NCBI GenBank assembly: GCA_028290765.1
Contig: JAQGJF010001098.1
Location: forward strand, 1 to 5,020
Source of the DNA: Tardiphaga sp.
GTDB taxonomy: Bacteria > Pseudomonadota > Alphaproteobacteria > Rhizobiales > Xanthobacteraceae
Direction: 5' to 3'
Length of the DNA stretch: 5,020 nucleotides
In this document: positions 1 to 4,989 of the stretch, one piece after another
How positions within the stretch are numbered: the first letter of the stretch is position 1
How the letters are laid out: the number at the start of each line of letters is the position of its first letter
The notes under the pieces: generated by a model
The model's input: the letters and a program-made list of their open reading frames with translations, nothing else
The model's database searches: none
Told to the model about the DNA's origin: nothing
Translations under genes and position numbers: made by a program

Positions 1-132
1 GTCTGCCCACGCCCCATGCACCAGCACGACATTATGCGCCGGCACCGGCGCAGCCGTCTGGGCACGCGCCGGCAGACTGCCGAGCGTTCCGATCAATGCG
101 CTCACAGCCAGCGCCGCAACGGTTCGTAACAT
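1..132 (-). CDS. Exported alpha/beta-hydrolase, N-terminal fragment (cut by window edge)
   Basis: Only the first 44 codons are inside the window; the gene continues past the left edge. The visible protein starts MLRTVAALAVSALIGTLGSL and has a typical Sec signal peptide: an Arg at residue 3, a hydrophobic core at about 5-20, and a likely signal-peptidase I site after A-R-A at 22-24. The mature part then begins a beta strand, NVVLVHG (34-40), followed by AWAD. The VLVHGAW stretch is the oxyanion-loop strand of alpha/beta-hydrolases of the small esterase type, so a periplasmic or secreted hydrolase is inferred. The nucleophile elbow and the rest of the triad lie outside the window, so the substrate cannot be guessed. 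The start is supported by a GGAG seven bases upstream of the ATG on the minus strand. It is separated from hsp20 by a strong terminator and so should have its own promoter. Confidence 0.8.
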   Translation of the reverse strand, partial: MLRTVAALAVSALIGTLGSLPARAQTAAPVPAHNVVLVHGAWAD

Positions 133-171
133 CGTCAAACTCCGTGATTGATTTCGACACAAATTTCCACT

Positions 172-188
172 TGGAGCGTCGCGCTCCA
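172..188. repeat. Short perfect inverted repeat, candidate operator
   Basis: TGGAGCG (172-178) and CGCTCCA (182-188) form a perfect 7-bp inverted repeat around a 3-base spacer. It lies 40 bases upstream of the exported hydrolase's ATG and overlaps the possible -10 of that gene. It could be an operator or a small leader hairpin. The sequence does not show which, and a chance palindrome in GC-rich DNA is possible. Confidence 0.35.
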
Positions 189-212
189 TAGGGTTCTTCG
201 GCCGGCGGCCAA
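185..212 (-). promoter_or_regulatory. Possible sigma-70-type promoter for the exported hydrolase
   Basis: On the minus strand, TTGGCC (212-207) is followed after 16 bases by TATGGA (190-185). Spacing and distance to the ATG at 132 are reasonable, giving a leader of about 45 nt. The match to consensus is modest and alphaproteobacterial promoters are degenerate, so this is only a candidate. Nothing else in 133-248 looks like a gene. Confidence 0.25.
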
Positions 213-248
213 GCGACGTTACGGGGGTCACCGTGTCGTGATGACCAC

Positions 249-279
249 AAAAAAGCGCCCCGGTTTCCCGGGGCGCTTT
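249..279 (-). terminator. Strong Rho-independent terminator of hsp20
   Basis: A perfect 12-bp stem pairs AAAGCGCCCCGG (252-263) with CCGGGGCGCTTT (268-279) across a 4-base loop. Read on the minus strand, the stem ends in six consecutive T residues (complement of A249-A254). It begins about 29 bases after the hsp20 stop codon. The T-run is on the minus-strand side only, which assigns the terminator to hsp20 and insulates the exported hydrolase downstream. Confidence 0.93.
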
Positions 280-307
280 CGCAGCAAACCGTCTGACGAA
301 AGCCCGC

Positions 308-787
308 TTACGCGGCGGCCTTCGCAGCCTGGTTGTCGAGCACTTGCGGGGCTGGTGCGCCGGTGGTCGCAATCGGAATGCTGCGGGGCTTCTTGGCTTC
401 GGGAATCTCGCGGACGAGAGCGACATGTAGCAGGCCGTGCTCGAGCGAGGCGTTCTTCACCTGGACGAAGTCGGCAAGCTGGAAGACGCGTTCGAAGGCG
501 CGCGCCGCAATACCGCGGTACAGCACCTCGGATTTGTCCTTGCCGTTCTCATTGGCGGATTTGTCGCCCTTGATCGTCAGCGTGTTTTCCTTCGCGACGA
601 TCGAAAGTTCGCCCTGCGAAAAGCCGGAGACGGCGACGCTGATGCGATAATCGTTCTCGCCGGTGCGCTCGATATTATAGGGCGGGTAACCGGGGCTGCC
701 GTCGGCGGTGGCCTGGTCCAGCAGCGAGAAAAAGCGGTCGAAACCGACGGTGGAACGATAGAACGGGGTGAGATCGTAGCTGCGCAT
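308..787 (-). CDS. Small heat-shock protein, Hsp20/IbpA type (class A bradyrhizobial sHsp-like)
   Basis: This encodes a 159-residue ATP-independent holdase chaperone of the alpha-crystallin family. It is expected to form cytoplasmic oligomers that hold unfolding proteins for refolding by DnaK/ClpB. The N-terminal arm (about 1-36, with YRSTVGFDRFFSLLD at 10-24) resembles E. coli IbpA. The alpha-crystallin domain runs from about PPYNIE (35-40) to about residue 133 and includes the conserved late strand SLEHGLLHVAL (114-124). The C-terminal I-P-I motif that docks neighbouring dimers is at 137-139, followed by an Ala-rich tail. Length is normal for IbpA-like proteins. The ATG at 787 is chosen because GGAGG lies 8 bases upstream and the protein starts like its relatives. 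The reading frame is open up to 910, but that extension reaches into the -35 of the promoter and cannot be translated from this transcript. Expression is probably heat-controlled through the sigma-32-like promoter and the ROSE-like leader. Confidence 0.96.
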   Translation of the reverse strand: MRSYDLTPFYRSTVGFDRFFSLLDQATADGSPGYPPYNIERTGENDYRISVAVSGFSQGELSIVAKENTLTIKGDKSANENGKDKSEVLYRGIAARAFERVFQLADFVQVKNASLEHGLLHVALVREIPEAKKPRSIPIATTGAPAPQVLDNQAAKAAA

Positions 788-877
788 AGGGTAGTCCTCC
801 ATTGAGCGACTGTTGAATGAACCCGCCCGCCATCGGGCCGGGCTTTCGTTGCTGTGCAGCCTAGAGTGGCCTGCACA
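788..877 (-). promoter_or_regulatory. ROSE-like RNA thermometer (5' leader of hsp20)
   Basis: The leader of about 90 nt between the predicted transcription start and the hsp20 ATG folds by eye into three hairpins. Hairpin 1 (876-854) pairs GTGCAG with CTGCAC. Hairpin 2 (about 842-823) pairs GCCCG with CGGGC around ATGG, extended by CC/GG past a G-G mismatch. Hairpin 3 (811-793) is AGTCGCTCAATGGAGGACT. Here AGTC pairs with GACT and CTC pairs with GAG, so the Shine-Dalgarno GGAGG is sequestered, with one G unpaired on the opposite side. That UCGCU opposite GGAGGA is the U-Y-G-C-U signature of ROSE elements, in which the bulged G weakens the helix so that it opens at heat-shock temperature. ROSE elements are known from rhizobial hsp genes and from E. 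coli ibpA. The 3' boundary is exact; the 5' end is inferred from the promoter. Confidence 0.88.
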
Positions 878-883
878 GAGGTG

Positions 884-911
884 ATATGGGAGAGGGCCGG
901 CGGCCTTCAAG
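884..911 (-). promoter_or_regulatory. Heat-shock (RpoH/sigma-32) promoter of hsp20
   Basis: On the minus strand a CTTGAA -35 box (911-906) is followed after 16 bases by a CCATAT -10 box (889-884). This closely matches the RpoH consensus used in alphaproteobacteria (CTTGAA and a C-rich CCATAT-type -10). Transcription should start near 876-878, giving a leader of about 90 nt, the usual size for a ROSE-controlled mRNA. Confidence 0.85.
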
Positions 912-948
912 AGGGTTCGAATGATTTGCGCCGGCGCCCCGCCAGCCC

Positions 949-976
949 TTGATTTTCAGCACCTTTCACCTATTCG
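949..976 (+). promoter_or_regulatory. Possible sigma-70-type promoter of the lysophospholipase-like gene
   Basis: TTGATT (949-954) is followed after 16 bases by TATTCG (971-976). If used, transcription would begin around 982-984, only a few bases before the ATG at 986, so the mRNA would be leaderless or nearly so. No Shine-Dalgarno is visible before that ATG, which fits. The -10 match is weak. Confidence 0.3.
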
Positions 977-985
977 GGTTCCGCC

Positions 986-1933
986 ATGACGCTCGTCTCG
1001 ATCCCCGCCAATCCGGTTCCGGAAGATGTCGTCAGCGGCATCATCAAGACGCCGGATGGCGCCGAATTGCGCTTCGCGCGCTGGGCGCCGCCGGCGGGCC
1101 GCAAGGGCACGGTGTGCGTGTTCACCGGCCGCGGCGAGCAGATCGAAAAATATTTCGAGACGGTGCGCGACCTGCGCGACCGCGGCTTCGCGGTGGCGAT
1201 GATCGACTGGCGCGGCCAGGGTCATTCGTCGCGGCGGCTGCGCGATCCGCGCAAAGGCTACGTGCGCGACTTTGCCGATTTCGAAGTGGACGTCGAAACC
1301 TTCGTGCAGCAGGTGGTGCTGCCGGACTGCCCGCCGCCCTATTTCGCGCTGGCGCATTCGATGGGCGGCGCGGTGCTGCTGCGGATCGCCCATGCCGGCA
1401 AGCGCTGGTTCGACCGCATCGTGCTGTCGGCGCCGATGATCGATCTGCCCGGCCACTCGACCTCGTTCCCGGCCCGCGCGCTGGTCCGCCTGTTGCGGCT
1501 GGCCGGCCAGGGCGGCCGCTATGTTCCCGGCGGCAGCGACGGGCTGACCGGCACCTCCTCCTTCGTCAACAACCGGCTCACCAGCGATCCGGTGCGCTAC
1601 GCCCGCAACGCCGCCATCCTCGAGGAGGATCCGACGCTGGGCATCGGCTCGCCGACGGTGGCCTGGGCCGACGCCGCCTTCAAGGCGATGCGGGGTTTTC
1701 GCGCTTCCGACTATCCGTCGCAGATCCGCCAGCCGCTGCTGATGCTCGCTGCCAGCAACGACACCATCGTCTCGACGGCCGCGATCGAGGAGTTTGCCTA
1801 TCACCTGCGCGGCGGCGCGCATCTCGTCATCGCCGGCGCCAAGCACGAAATCCTCCAGGAGCAGGATCGCTATCGCGGGCAATTCTGGGCGGCATTCGAT
1901 GCCTTCGTGCCGGGAACGCCGCTGTTCAAATAG
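986..1933 (+). CDS. Alpha/beta-hydrolase, lysophospholipase L2 (PldB) / monoglyceride-lipase-like
   Basis: This is a 315-residue serine hydrolase of the Hydrolase_4 / serine-aminopeptidase-S33-like group, whose members deacylate lysophospholipids or monoacylglycerols. The fold landmarks are in order. The oxyanion-loop strand is VCVFTGRGEQIEKY (43-56), where FTGRGE replaces the usual HGxGE, as in PldB (PGRIE). Next is DWRGQGHS (74-81), the family's D-x-x-G-x-G-x-S element. The nucleophile elbow is A-H-S-M-G-G with Ser125, and a lid region of about 150-230 follows. The acid is Asp259 in AASNDT and the histidine is His287 in GAKHE. All three catalytic residues are present, so the enzyme should be active. 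No signal peptide or membrane segment is seen, so it is cytosolic or peripheral. The ATG at 986 is preferred because homology-like sequence begins soon after it, but no clear Shine-Dalgarno precedes it. It is divergent from hsp20 and ends in front of a palindrome. The physiological substrate is unknown. Confidence 0.92.
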   Translation: MTLVSIPANPVPEDVVSGIIKTPDGAELRFARWAPPAGRKGTVCVFTGRGEQIEKYFETVRDLRDRGFAVAMIDWRGQGHSSRRLRDPRKGYVRDFADFEVDVETFVQQVVLPDCPPPYFALAHSMGGAVLLRIAHAGKRWFDRIVLSAPMIDLPGHSTSFPARALVRLLRLAGQGGRYVPGGSDGLTGTSSFVNNRLTSDPVRYARNAAILEEDPTLGIGSPTVAWADAAFKAMRGFRASDYPSQIRQPLLMLAASNDTIVSTAAIEEFAYHLRGGAHLVIAGAKHEILQEQDRYRGQFWAAFDAFVPGTPLFK

Positions 1934-1958
1934 CTTCTCGGAGCTCGCGAGAGATTGC

Positions 1959-2011
1959 TGACCTCATCCTTCGAGACGCCCGCCTGCGGCGGGCTCCTCA
2001 GGATGAGGTCA
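1959..2011. repeat. Long imperfect palindrome (REP-like element) between convergent genes
   Basis: TGACCTCATCCT (1959-1970) and AGGATGAGGTCA (2000-2011) are perfect 12-bp inverted arms. Inside them GCCCGCC (1978-1984) and GGCGGGC (1988-1994) form a second perfect stem with a 3-base loop. Between the two stems GAG (1973-1975) can pair with CTC (1997-1999) within an asymmetric internal loop. The 53-base element lies between the converging hydrolase and GNAT stop codons, 25 bases after one and 18 bases after the other. I recall very similar CCTCATCCTTCGAGA...CTCCTCAGGATGAGG palindromes as dispersed repeats in Bradyrhizobium and Rhodopseudomonas. There is no T-run, so it is not a classical terminator, although it may attenuate both transcripts or protect their 3' ends. 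Confidence 0.85.
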
Positions 2012-2029
2012 CGAACTCCTGGGACGACG

Positions 2030-2470
2030 TCACAGCGTCTTCGTCATGTAGACGCGGTTGAGGCCGAGTTCCTCGCCGCGGTGGGTCTCGAAAAATCCAA
2101 GCCGGCCATACAGCGCCAGATTCTCGGTCATGATGTCCTGGGTATAGAGACGAAGGGCGGGAAGGCCGGCGGCGCGGGCGCGCTGTTCGGCGAAGGCGAT
2201 CAGCCGGATGCCGAAACCGCGGCCCTGCGCGCGCGGATGGACCGCCACATTGTCGAGCAGCATGGCCCGCGGTTCCGGAATCAGCACCACGAGGCCCATG
2301 ATCTCGCCACGCTCTTCCAGGACATGCACGCGCTGGTCGGCGATCAACGCTGCATAGTCGTCGCGCATCGGTCCCGGAATCTTGCCGTTGCGGGCAAGGT
2401 AGATGGAATATGCGTCCTTGACGATGAGTGAGACGGCGGCGACATCTGCGGCATGGGCAAGACGAATCAT
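2030..2470 (-). CDS. GNAT-family N-acetyltransferase
   Basis: This is a 146-residue single-domain enzyme of the Gcn5-related family, which transfers acetyl from acetyl-CoA to an amine. The N-terminal strand and helix MIRLAHAADVAAVSLIVKDA (1-20) are typical. Motif A is LLDNVAVHPRAQGRGFGIRL (71-90), where the Q-G-R-G-F-G loop (82-87) binds the CoA pyrophosphate. The C-terminal motif B strand and helix include LRLYTQDIMTENLALYGRLGF (106-126), with the A-L-Y-G-R-L-G-F ending seen in many members. Length is normal. The reading frame extends upstream to 2548, but the ATG at 2470 is chosen because the conserved fold begins exactly there and the longer form would overlap the divergent exporter gene. 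No strong Shine-Dalgarno is visible before it. The acceptor substrate cannot be told from sequence. The divergent amino-acid exporter may be a coincidental neighbour. Confidence 0.9.
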   Translation of the reverse strand: MIRLAHAADVAAVSLIVKDAYSIYLARNGKIPGPMRDDYAALIADQRVHVLEERGEIMGLVVLIPEPRAMLLDNVAVHPRAQGRGFGIRLIAFAEQRARAAGLPALRLYTQDIMTENLALYGRLGFFETHRGEELGLNRVYMTKTL

Positions 2471-2537
2471 GGCGCTGGCCTGTCGGGTTGATGGAACGGA
2501 CCGGATGTATCGTATCAAAACGCGGCGCAGGTAACAC

Positions 2538-3176
2538 ATGCTTGGCATTCACGCGCTTTGGCTGTTTGTGCTCTCCGGCCTGCTGCTCAACATCACGCCG
2601 GGACCGGATACCGCGTATATTATCGGCCGCAGCATTCAGCTGGGATGGCGGGGAGGCGCGGCCGCGGCACTCGGGATCGGCTGCGGCTGCCTGGTGCATG
2701 TGTTAGGCGCCGCGATCGGCCTGTCGGCGCTGCTGATGGCTTCGGGTGCCGCCTTCGCCGTGGTGAAGCTGATCGGCGCGGCCTATCTGCTGTACACCGG
2801 GGTGCGGATGCTGCTGTCGCGTCCGCCCGAAATGGCCGCCGATTTGGCAATGGCAAGCCGCGTGACATCGTTGCGTCAGGTGTTCTGGCAGGGCGCGCTG
2901 ACCAACGCGCTCAATCCCAAGGTGGCGCTGTTTTTCCTGGCGTTCCTGCCGCAATTCGTCGACGCGGATGCCCCGCACAAGGCGCTGGCCTTCCTGCTGC
3001 TGGGCCTGATTTTCGTGTTCAACGGCACGCTCTGGTGTCTCGGCGTCGCCGCCTTCGCCGTCAGGGCCGCGAGCCGGATCAGGGCGTCCGGTCGCGCGCT
3101 GCTCTGGATCAACCGCGTGCTCGGCGGGCTGTTCGTGGTTCTCGGCATCCGCGTCGCGATGCTTCAGGCGCGCTAG
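2538..3176 (+). CDS. LysE/RhtB-family amino-acid exporter
   Basis: This 212-residue inner-membrane protein belongs to the LysE/RhtB/Rht family, which exports amino acids or their derivatives using the proton gradient. Hydrophobic segments fall at about 4-18, 40-62, 66-90, 113-140, 146-176 and 188-208, consistent with six helices. The family hallmark N-I-T-P-G-P-D is at 18-24 after the first segment. A second conserved block, NALNPKVALFFLAFLPQFV, is at 123-141. Length is typical for RhtB-like members. The ATG at 2538 is preceded by CAGG with an 8-base gap, an acceptable Shine-Dalgarno. The gene is divergent from the GNAT gene across a 67-bp gap. Its TAG runs directly into a palindromic repeat. 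The substrate is not predictable; threonine or homoserine-type export is known for the family but is not shown here. Confidence 0.95.
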   Translation: MLGIHALWLFVLSGLLLNITPGPDTAYIIGRSIQLGWRGGAAAALGIGCGCLVHVLGAAIGLSALLMASGAAFAVVKLIGAAYLLYTGVRMLLSRPPEMAADLAMASRVTSLRQVFWQGALTNALNPKVALFFLAFLPQFVDADAPHKALAFLLLGLIFVFNGTLWCLGVAAFAVRAASRIRASGRALLWINRVLGGLFVVLGIRVAMLQAR

Positions 3177-3224
3177 CGCATGATCCCGAAAAGTGGGTAC
3201 CGGTTTTCGGAAAAGATCATGCTC
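3176..3224. repeat. Dispersed-type palindromic repeat abutting the LysE-family stop codon
   Basis: GCATGATC (3178-3185) and GATCATGC (3215-3222) are perfect 8-bp outer arms. CCGAAAA (3186-3192) and TTTTCGG (3204-3210) are perfect 7-bp inner arms. Between the inner arms lies an 11-base centre containing GGTACC (3196-3201). The right arm is offset by the four bases AAAA at 3211-3214. The element starts at the last base of the exporter's TAG and ends 17 bases before the convergent transporter's stop codon. From memory, elements reading GCATGATCC-GAAAAGTGG-...-TTTTCGG-...-GATCATGC occur in many copies in Bradyrhizobium and relatives. It may serve as a shared 3'-end structure for both convergent genes. 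Confidence 0.82.
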
Positions 3225-3241
3225 AGACAATACGAGAGCGT

Positions 3242-3994
3242 CTATCCCAGCACGGTGTAAAGCGCGCTGCCGGCGAGATAGAATCCGAGCAGCATCATCG
3301 CGATCAGGAACCAGCGGCGGAACACTTCCGGCTGCAGCCGGGTGCGCACCGCCTGGCCGATGAACATGCCGGCGAACGCCGCCACGATCCCCACGATGCC
3401 GGGCACCGCAGTCGAGGCGTCGAGCAGGCCGGCATGGGTCAGGTTGAAGGCCTGCGCCACCGTGGCCGTGGTGAAGAACACGCCGAGCGCCTGCACCAGC
3501 TCGTCCCGCTCCATGCCGATCGCCTGCATGAAGGGCATCGCGGGAATCACCTGCACCCCGGTGGCGGCGGCGATCACGCCGGTTGCCGCGCCGACGATGC
3601 CGCCGACCCATTTCTCGTTGTCGGGCGCGACGCTGAACCGGACCTTGACCAGGCTGATCAGCGCATAGATCACCAGCAACAGCCCGAGAACGATGGTGGC
3701 GTAGCGCGCGTAAGGGCCCGTCATCAGCCCGGCGCAGGACCAGATTCCGATGGCGGTGCCCGCCAGCATCGGCCATAGCCGCCGCGTGATGTCGCGCAGA
3801 TACGGGCCGACGAAAGTCTGCCAGATATTGGTGACGATCGCGGGCACGATGACGACGGCCAGCGCATGGGCCGGCGGCATCGCCAACGCCAAAAGGCCGA
3901 TCGAGACGGTGGGCAGGCCGAGCCCGATCACGCCCTTGACGAAGCCCGCCAGCGCGAAGACCGCGGCGATGAAAAAGATGACATTGTCCGGCAT
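3242..3994 (-). CDS. TauE/SafE (DUF81)-family membrane transporter, sulfite-exporter-like
   Basis: This is a 250-residue polytopic inner-membrane protein of the TauE/SafE family, whose studied members move sulfite, sulfoacetate or other small organic anions. It has the internal two-fold repeat of the family. The first half opens with FALAGFVKGVIGLGLP (13-28). The second opens with VGGIVGAATGVIAAATGVQVIPAMP (130-154). Each is a glycine-rich amphipathic segment followed by hydrophobic helices, about eight in total, ending at GFYLAGSALYTVLG. Length fits the family. The frame is open to an ATG at 4060. The ATG at 3994 is preferred because membrane sequence starts immediately after it, the upstream 22 residues are not family-like, and the 4060 ATG lies inside the likely regulator-binding palindrome. 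Neither start has a good Shine-Dalgarno. It is divergent from a LysR regulator, which probably controls it. The substrate is unknown; sulfite is only a family-level guess. Confidence 0.9.
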   Translation of the reverse strand: MPDNVIFFIAAVFALAGFVKGVIGLGLPTVSIGLLALAMPPAHALAVVIVPAIVTNIWQTFVGPYLRDITRRLWPMLAGTAIGIWSCAGLMTGPYARYATIVLGLLLVIYALISLVKVRFSVAPDNEKWVGGIVGAATGVIAAATGVQVIPAMPFMQAIGMERDELVQALGVFFTTATVAQAFNLTHAGLLDASTAVPGIVGIVAAFAGMFIGQAVRTRLQPEVFRRWFLIAMMLLGFYLAGSALYTVLG

Positions 3995-4003
3995 GCCGGC
4001 ACA

Positions 4004-4009
4004 TTGACC
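4004..4009 (+). promoter_or_regulatory. Possible -35 box for the LysR gene
   Basis: TTGACC (4004-4009) matches five of six positions of the sigma-70 -35 consensus. At the usual 17-base spacing the -10 would be CAATCT (4027-4032), which is poor. If real, transcription would start near 4039, placing the 4049-4069 palindrome just downstream, where bound regulator could repress its own gene. Confidence 0.25.
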
Positions 4010-4048
4010 GATCCATGCAGCCGGCACAATCTGGAGGTTATGGAGTTC

Positions 4049-4069
4049 GCCTTCGGTCATGCCGAAGGC
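4049..4069. promoter_or_regulatory. Candidate LysR-type regulator binding site (inverted repeat with T-N11-A)
   Basis: GCCTTCGG (4049-4056) and CCGAAGGC (4062-4069) form a perfect 8-bp inverted repeat around a 5-base centre. T4053 and A4065 are exactly 11 bases apart in the symmetric T-N11-A arrangement that defines the recognition site of LysR-type regulators. It lies in the 95-bp gap between the divergent LysR and TauE-like genes, where such a site is expected. The assignment is by position and pattern only; a leader hairpin of the LysR mRNA is the alternative. Confidence 0.65.
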
Positions 4070-4089
4070 TGATAGCTGCGGAAACAGCC

Positions 4090-4989
4090 ATGCGGTTCGA
4101 CCTGGTTGACCTCAAATTGTTTGTCGCGGTGGCGGAGGCGCGCAGCATTACCCGCGGCGCCGCCGCCGCCAATCTCGCTCTGGCGTCGGCCAGCGCGCGG
4201 ATCAAGGGCCTGGAAGATGCGCTCGGCGTGGCGCTGCTCACGCGCGGCCGGCGCGGCGTCGTCCTGACCGCGGCGGGGGAAAGCCTGCTTGGCCACGCCC
4301 GCATCGTGCTGCACGATGTCGACAGGTTGCAGGGCGATCTGGCGAGTTACGCTCGCGGGCTGAAGGCCAGCGTGCATCTGCTCGCCAATACCGCCGGGCT
4401 CGCCGAACACCTGCCGAAGGCGCTTGCGGCCTTCCTGCGCGAGCATCCGCATATCAATGTCGATGTCGAGGAACGCGAAAGCGCCGACATTGCAGAGGCG
4501 ATCGCGGCCGGCGCCGCCGACATCGGGCTGGCCATCGATCAATCCCTGCCGGAGGGGCTCGCGCGGTTTCCGTTCTGCGACGACAGGCTGGTGCTGGTTG
4601 TCGCGCAGGGCGATGAATTGGCGAACCGGCGCCAGGTCGCGTTTCGCGATGTGGTGGGCCGGGATTTTGTCGGGCTGGCGAATGACTCGGCGCTGCAGGC
4701 GCATCTCGCAACCCAGGCGGCGCGGCTGGGGGCGCGGCTGACATTCCGGGCCCGGCTGAAGGATTTCGATGCGGTCTGCCAGATGGTCGCCGCGGGCATC
4801 GGCGTCGCGGTGGTGCCTGAAGCCGCCGCCAAACGCTGCGCCCGCGCGATGAAGATCAGGACCATCAGGCTGCACGATCGATGGGCCCATCGCACACTGG
4901 CGATCTGCGTGCGGGACCCGAAGGCGTTGCCGCGGCCGGCGCAGCAATTATTGGAACATTTGAGGCGCGAGGCCGACGGGCGCCTCTAA
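4090..4989 (+). CDS. LysR-family transcriptional regulator
   Basis: This 299-residue regulator has the standard two-domain layout. The N-terminal winged helix-turn-helix (about 3-62) reads DLVDLKLFVAVAEARSITRG at 4-23. The recognition region follows, LALASASARIKGLEDALGVALLTRG at 29-53, and the wing ends VVLTAAGESLL. A linker helix runs to about 88. The effector-binding domain (about 92-293) is a periplasmic-binding-protein fold, with HINVDVEERESADIAEAIAAGAADIGLAI at 121-149 and the late conserved stretch VCQMVAAGIGVAVVPEAAA at 229-247. Length is normal. The frame is open to an ATG at 4015, but the ATG at 4090 fits the family start and has GCGGA about 9 bases upstream. The earlier start would add 25 non-family residues. 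It is divergent from the TauE-like transporter, and LysR regulators commonly control the divergent neighbour and themselves. The effector is unknown. Confidence 0.96.
   Translation: MRFDLVDLKLFVAVAEARSITRGAAAANLALASASARIKGLEDALGVALLTRGRRGVVLTAAGESLLGHARIVLHDVDRLQGDLASYARGLKASVHLLANTAGLAEHLPKALAAFLREHPHINVDVEERESADIAEAIAAGAADIGLAIDQSLPEGLARFPFCDDRLVLVVAQGDELANRRQVAFRDVVGRDFVGLANDSALQAHLATQAARLGARLTFRARLKDFDAVCQMVAAGIGVAVVPEAAAKRCARAMKIRTIRLHDRWAHRTLAICVRDPKALPRPAQQLLEHLRREADGRL

Noticed and set aside
956..1882. 308-codon minus-strand open frame opposite the lysophospholipase-like gene
   Set aside because: Its product is rich in R, H, Q, G and A with no recognisable fold, as expected for the antisense of GC-rich coding DNA. 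The plus strand has a full catalytic triad in the right order.
1959..2011. Palindrome as a classical bidirectional terminator
   Set aside because: There is no T-run after the stem on either strand. It is better described as a REP-like repeat that may still influence 3' ends.
949..2061. 370-codon plus-strand frame overlapping the hydrolase
   Set aside because: It is a shifted frame of the real gene; the Arg/Ala-rich translation lacks any family motif and runs through the palindrome at 1959-2011.
2558..3778. 406-codon plus-strand frame across the exporter and the antisense of the transporter
   Set aside because: It is low-complexity R/A/H/G-rich and crosses the repeat at 3176-3224; the two well-recognised membrane proteins explain the same DNA.
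2703..4016. 437-codon minus-strand frame covering the transporter and the antisense of the exporter
   Set aside because: It is out of frame with the TauE-like protein, hydrophilic, and crosses the repeat; a shadow of GC-rich coding.
4057..4947. 296-codon minus-strand frame opposite the LysR gene
   Set aside because: It is an antisense shadow; the plus-strand frame has clear helix-turn-helix and effector domains.
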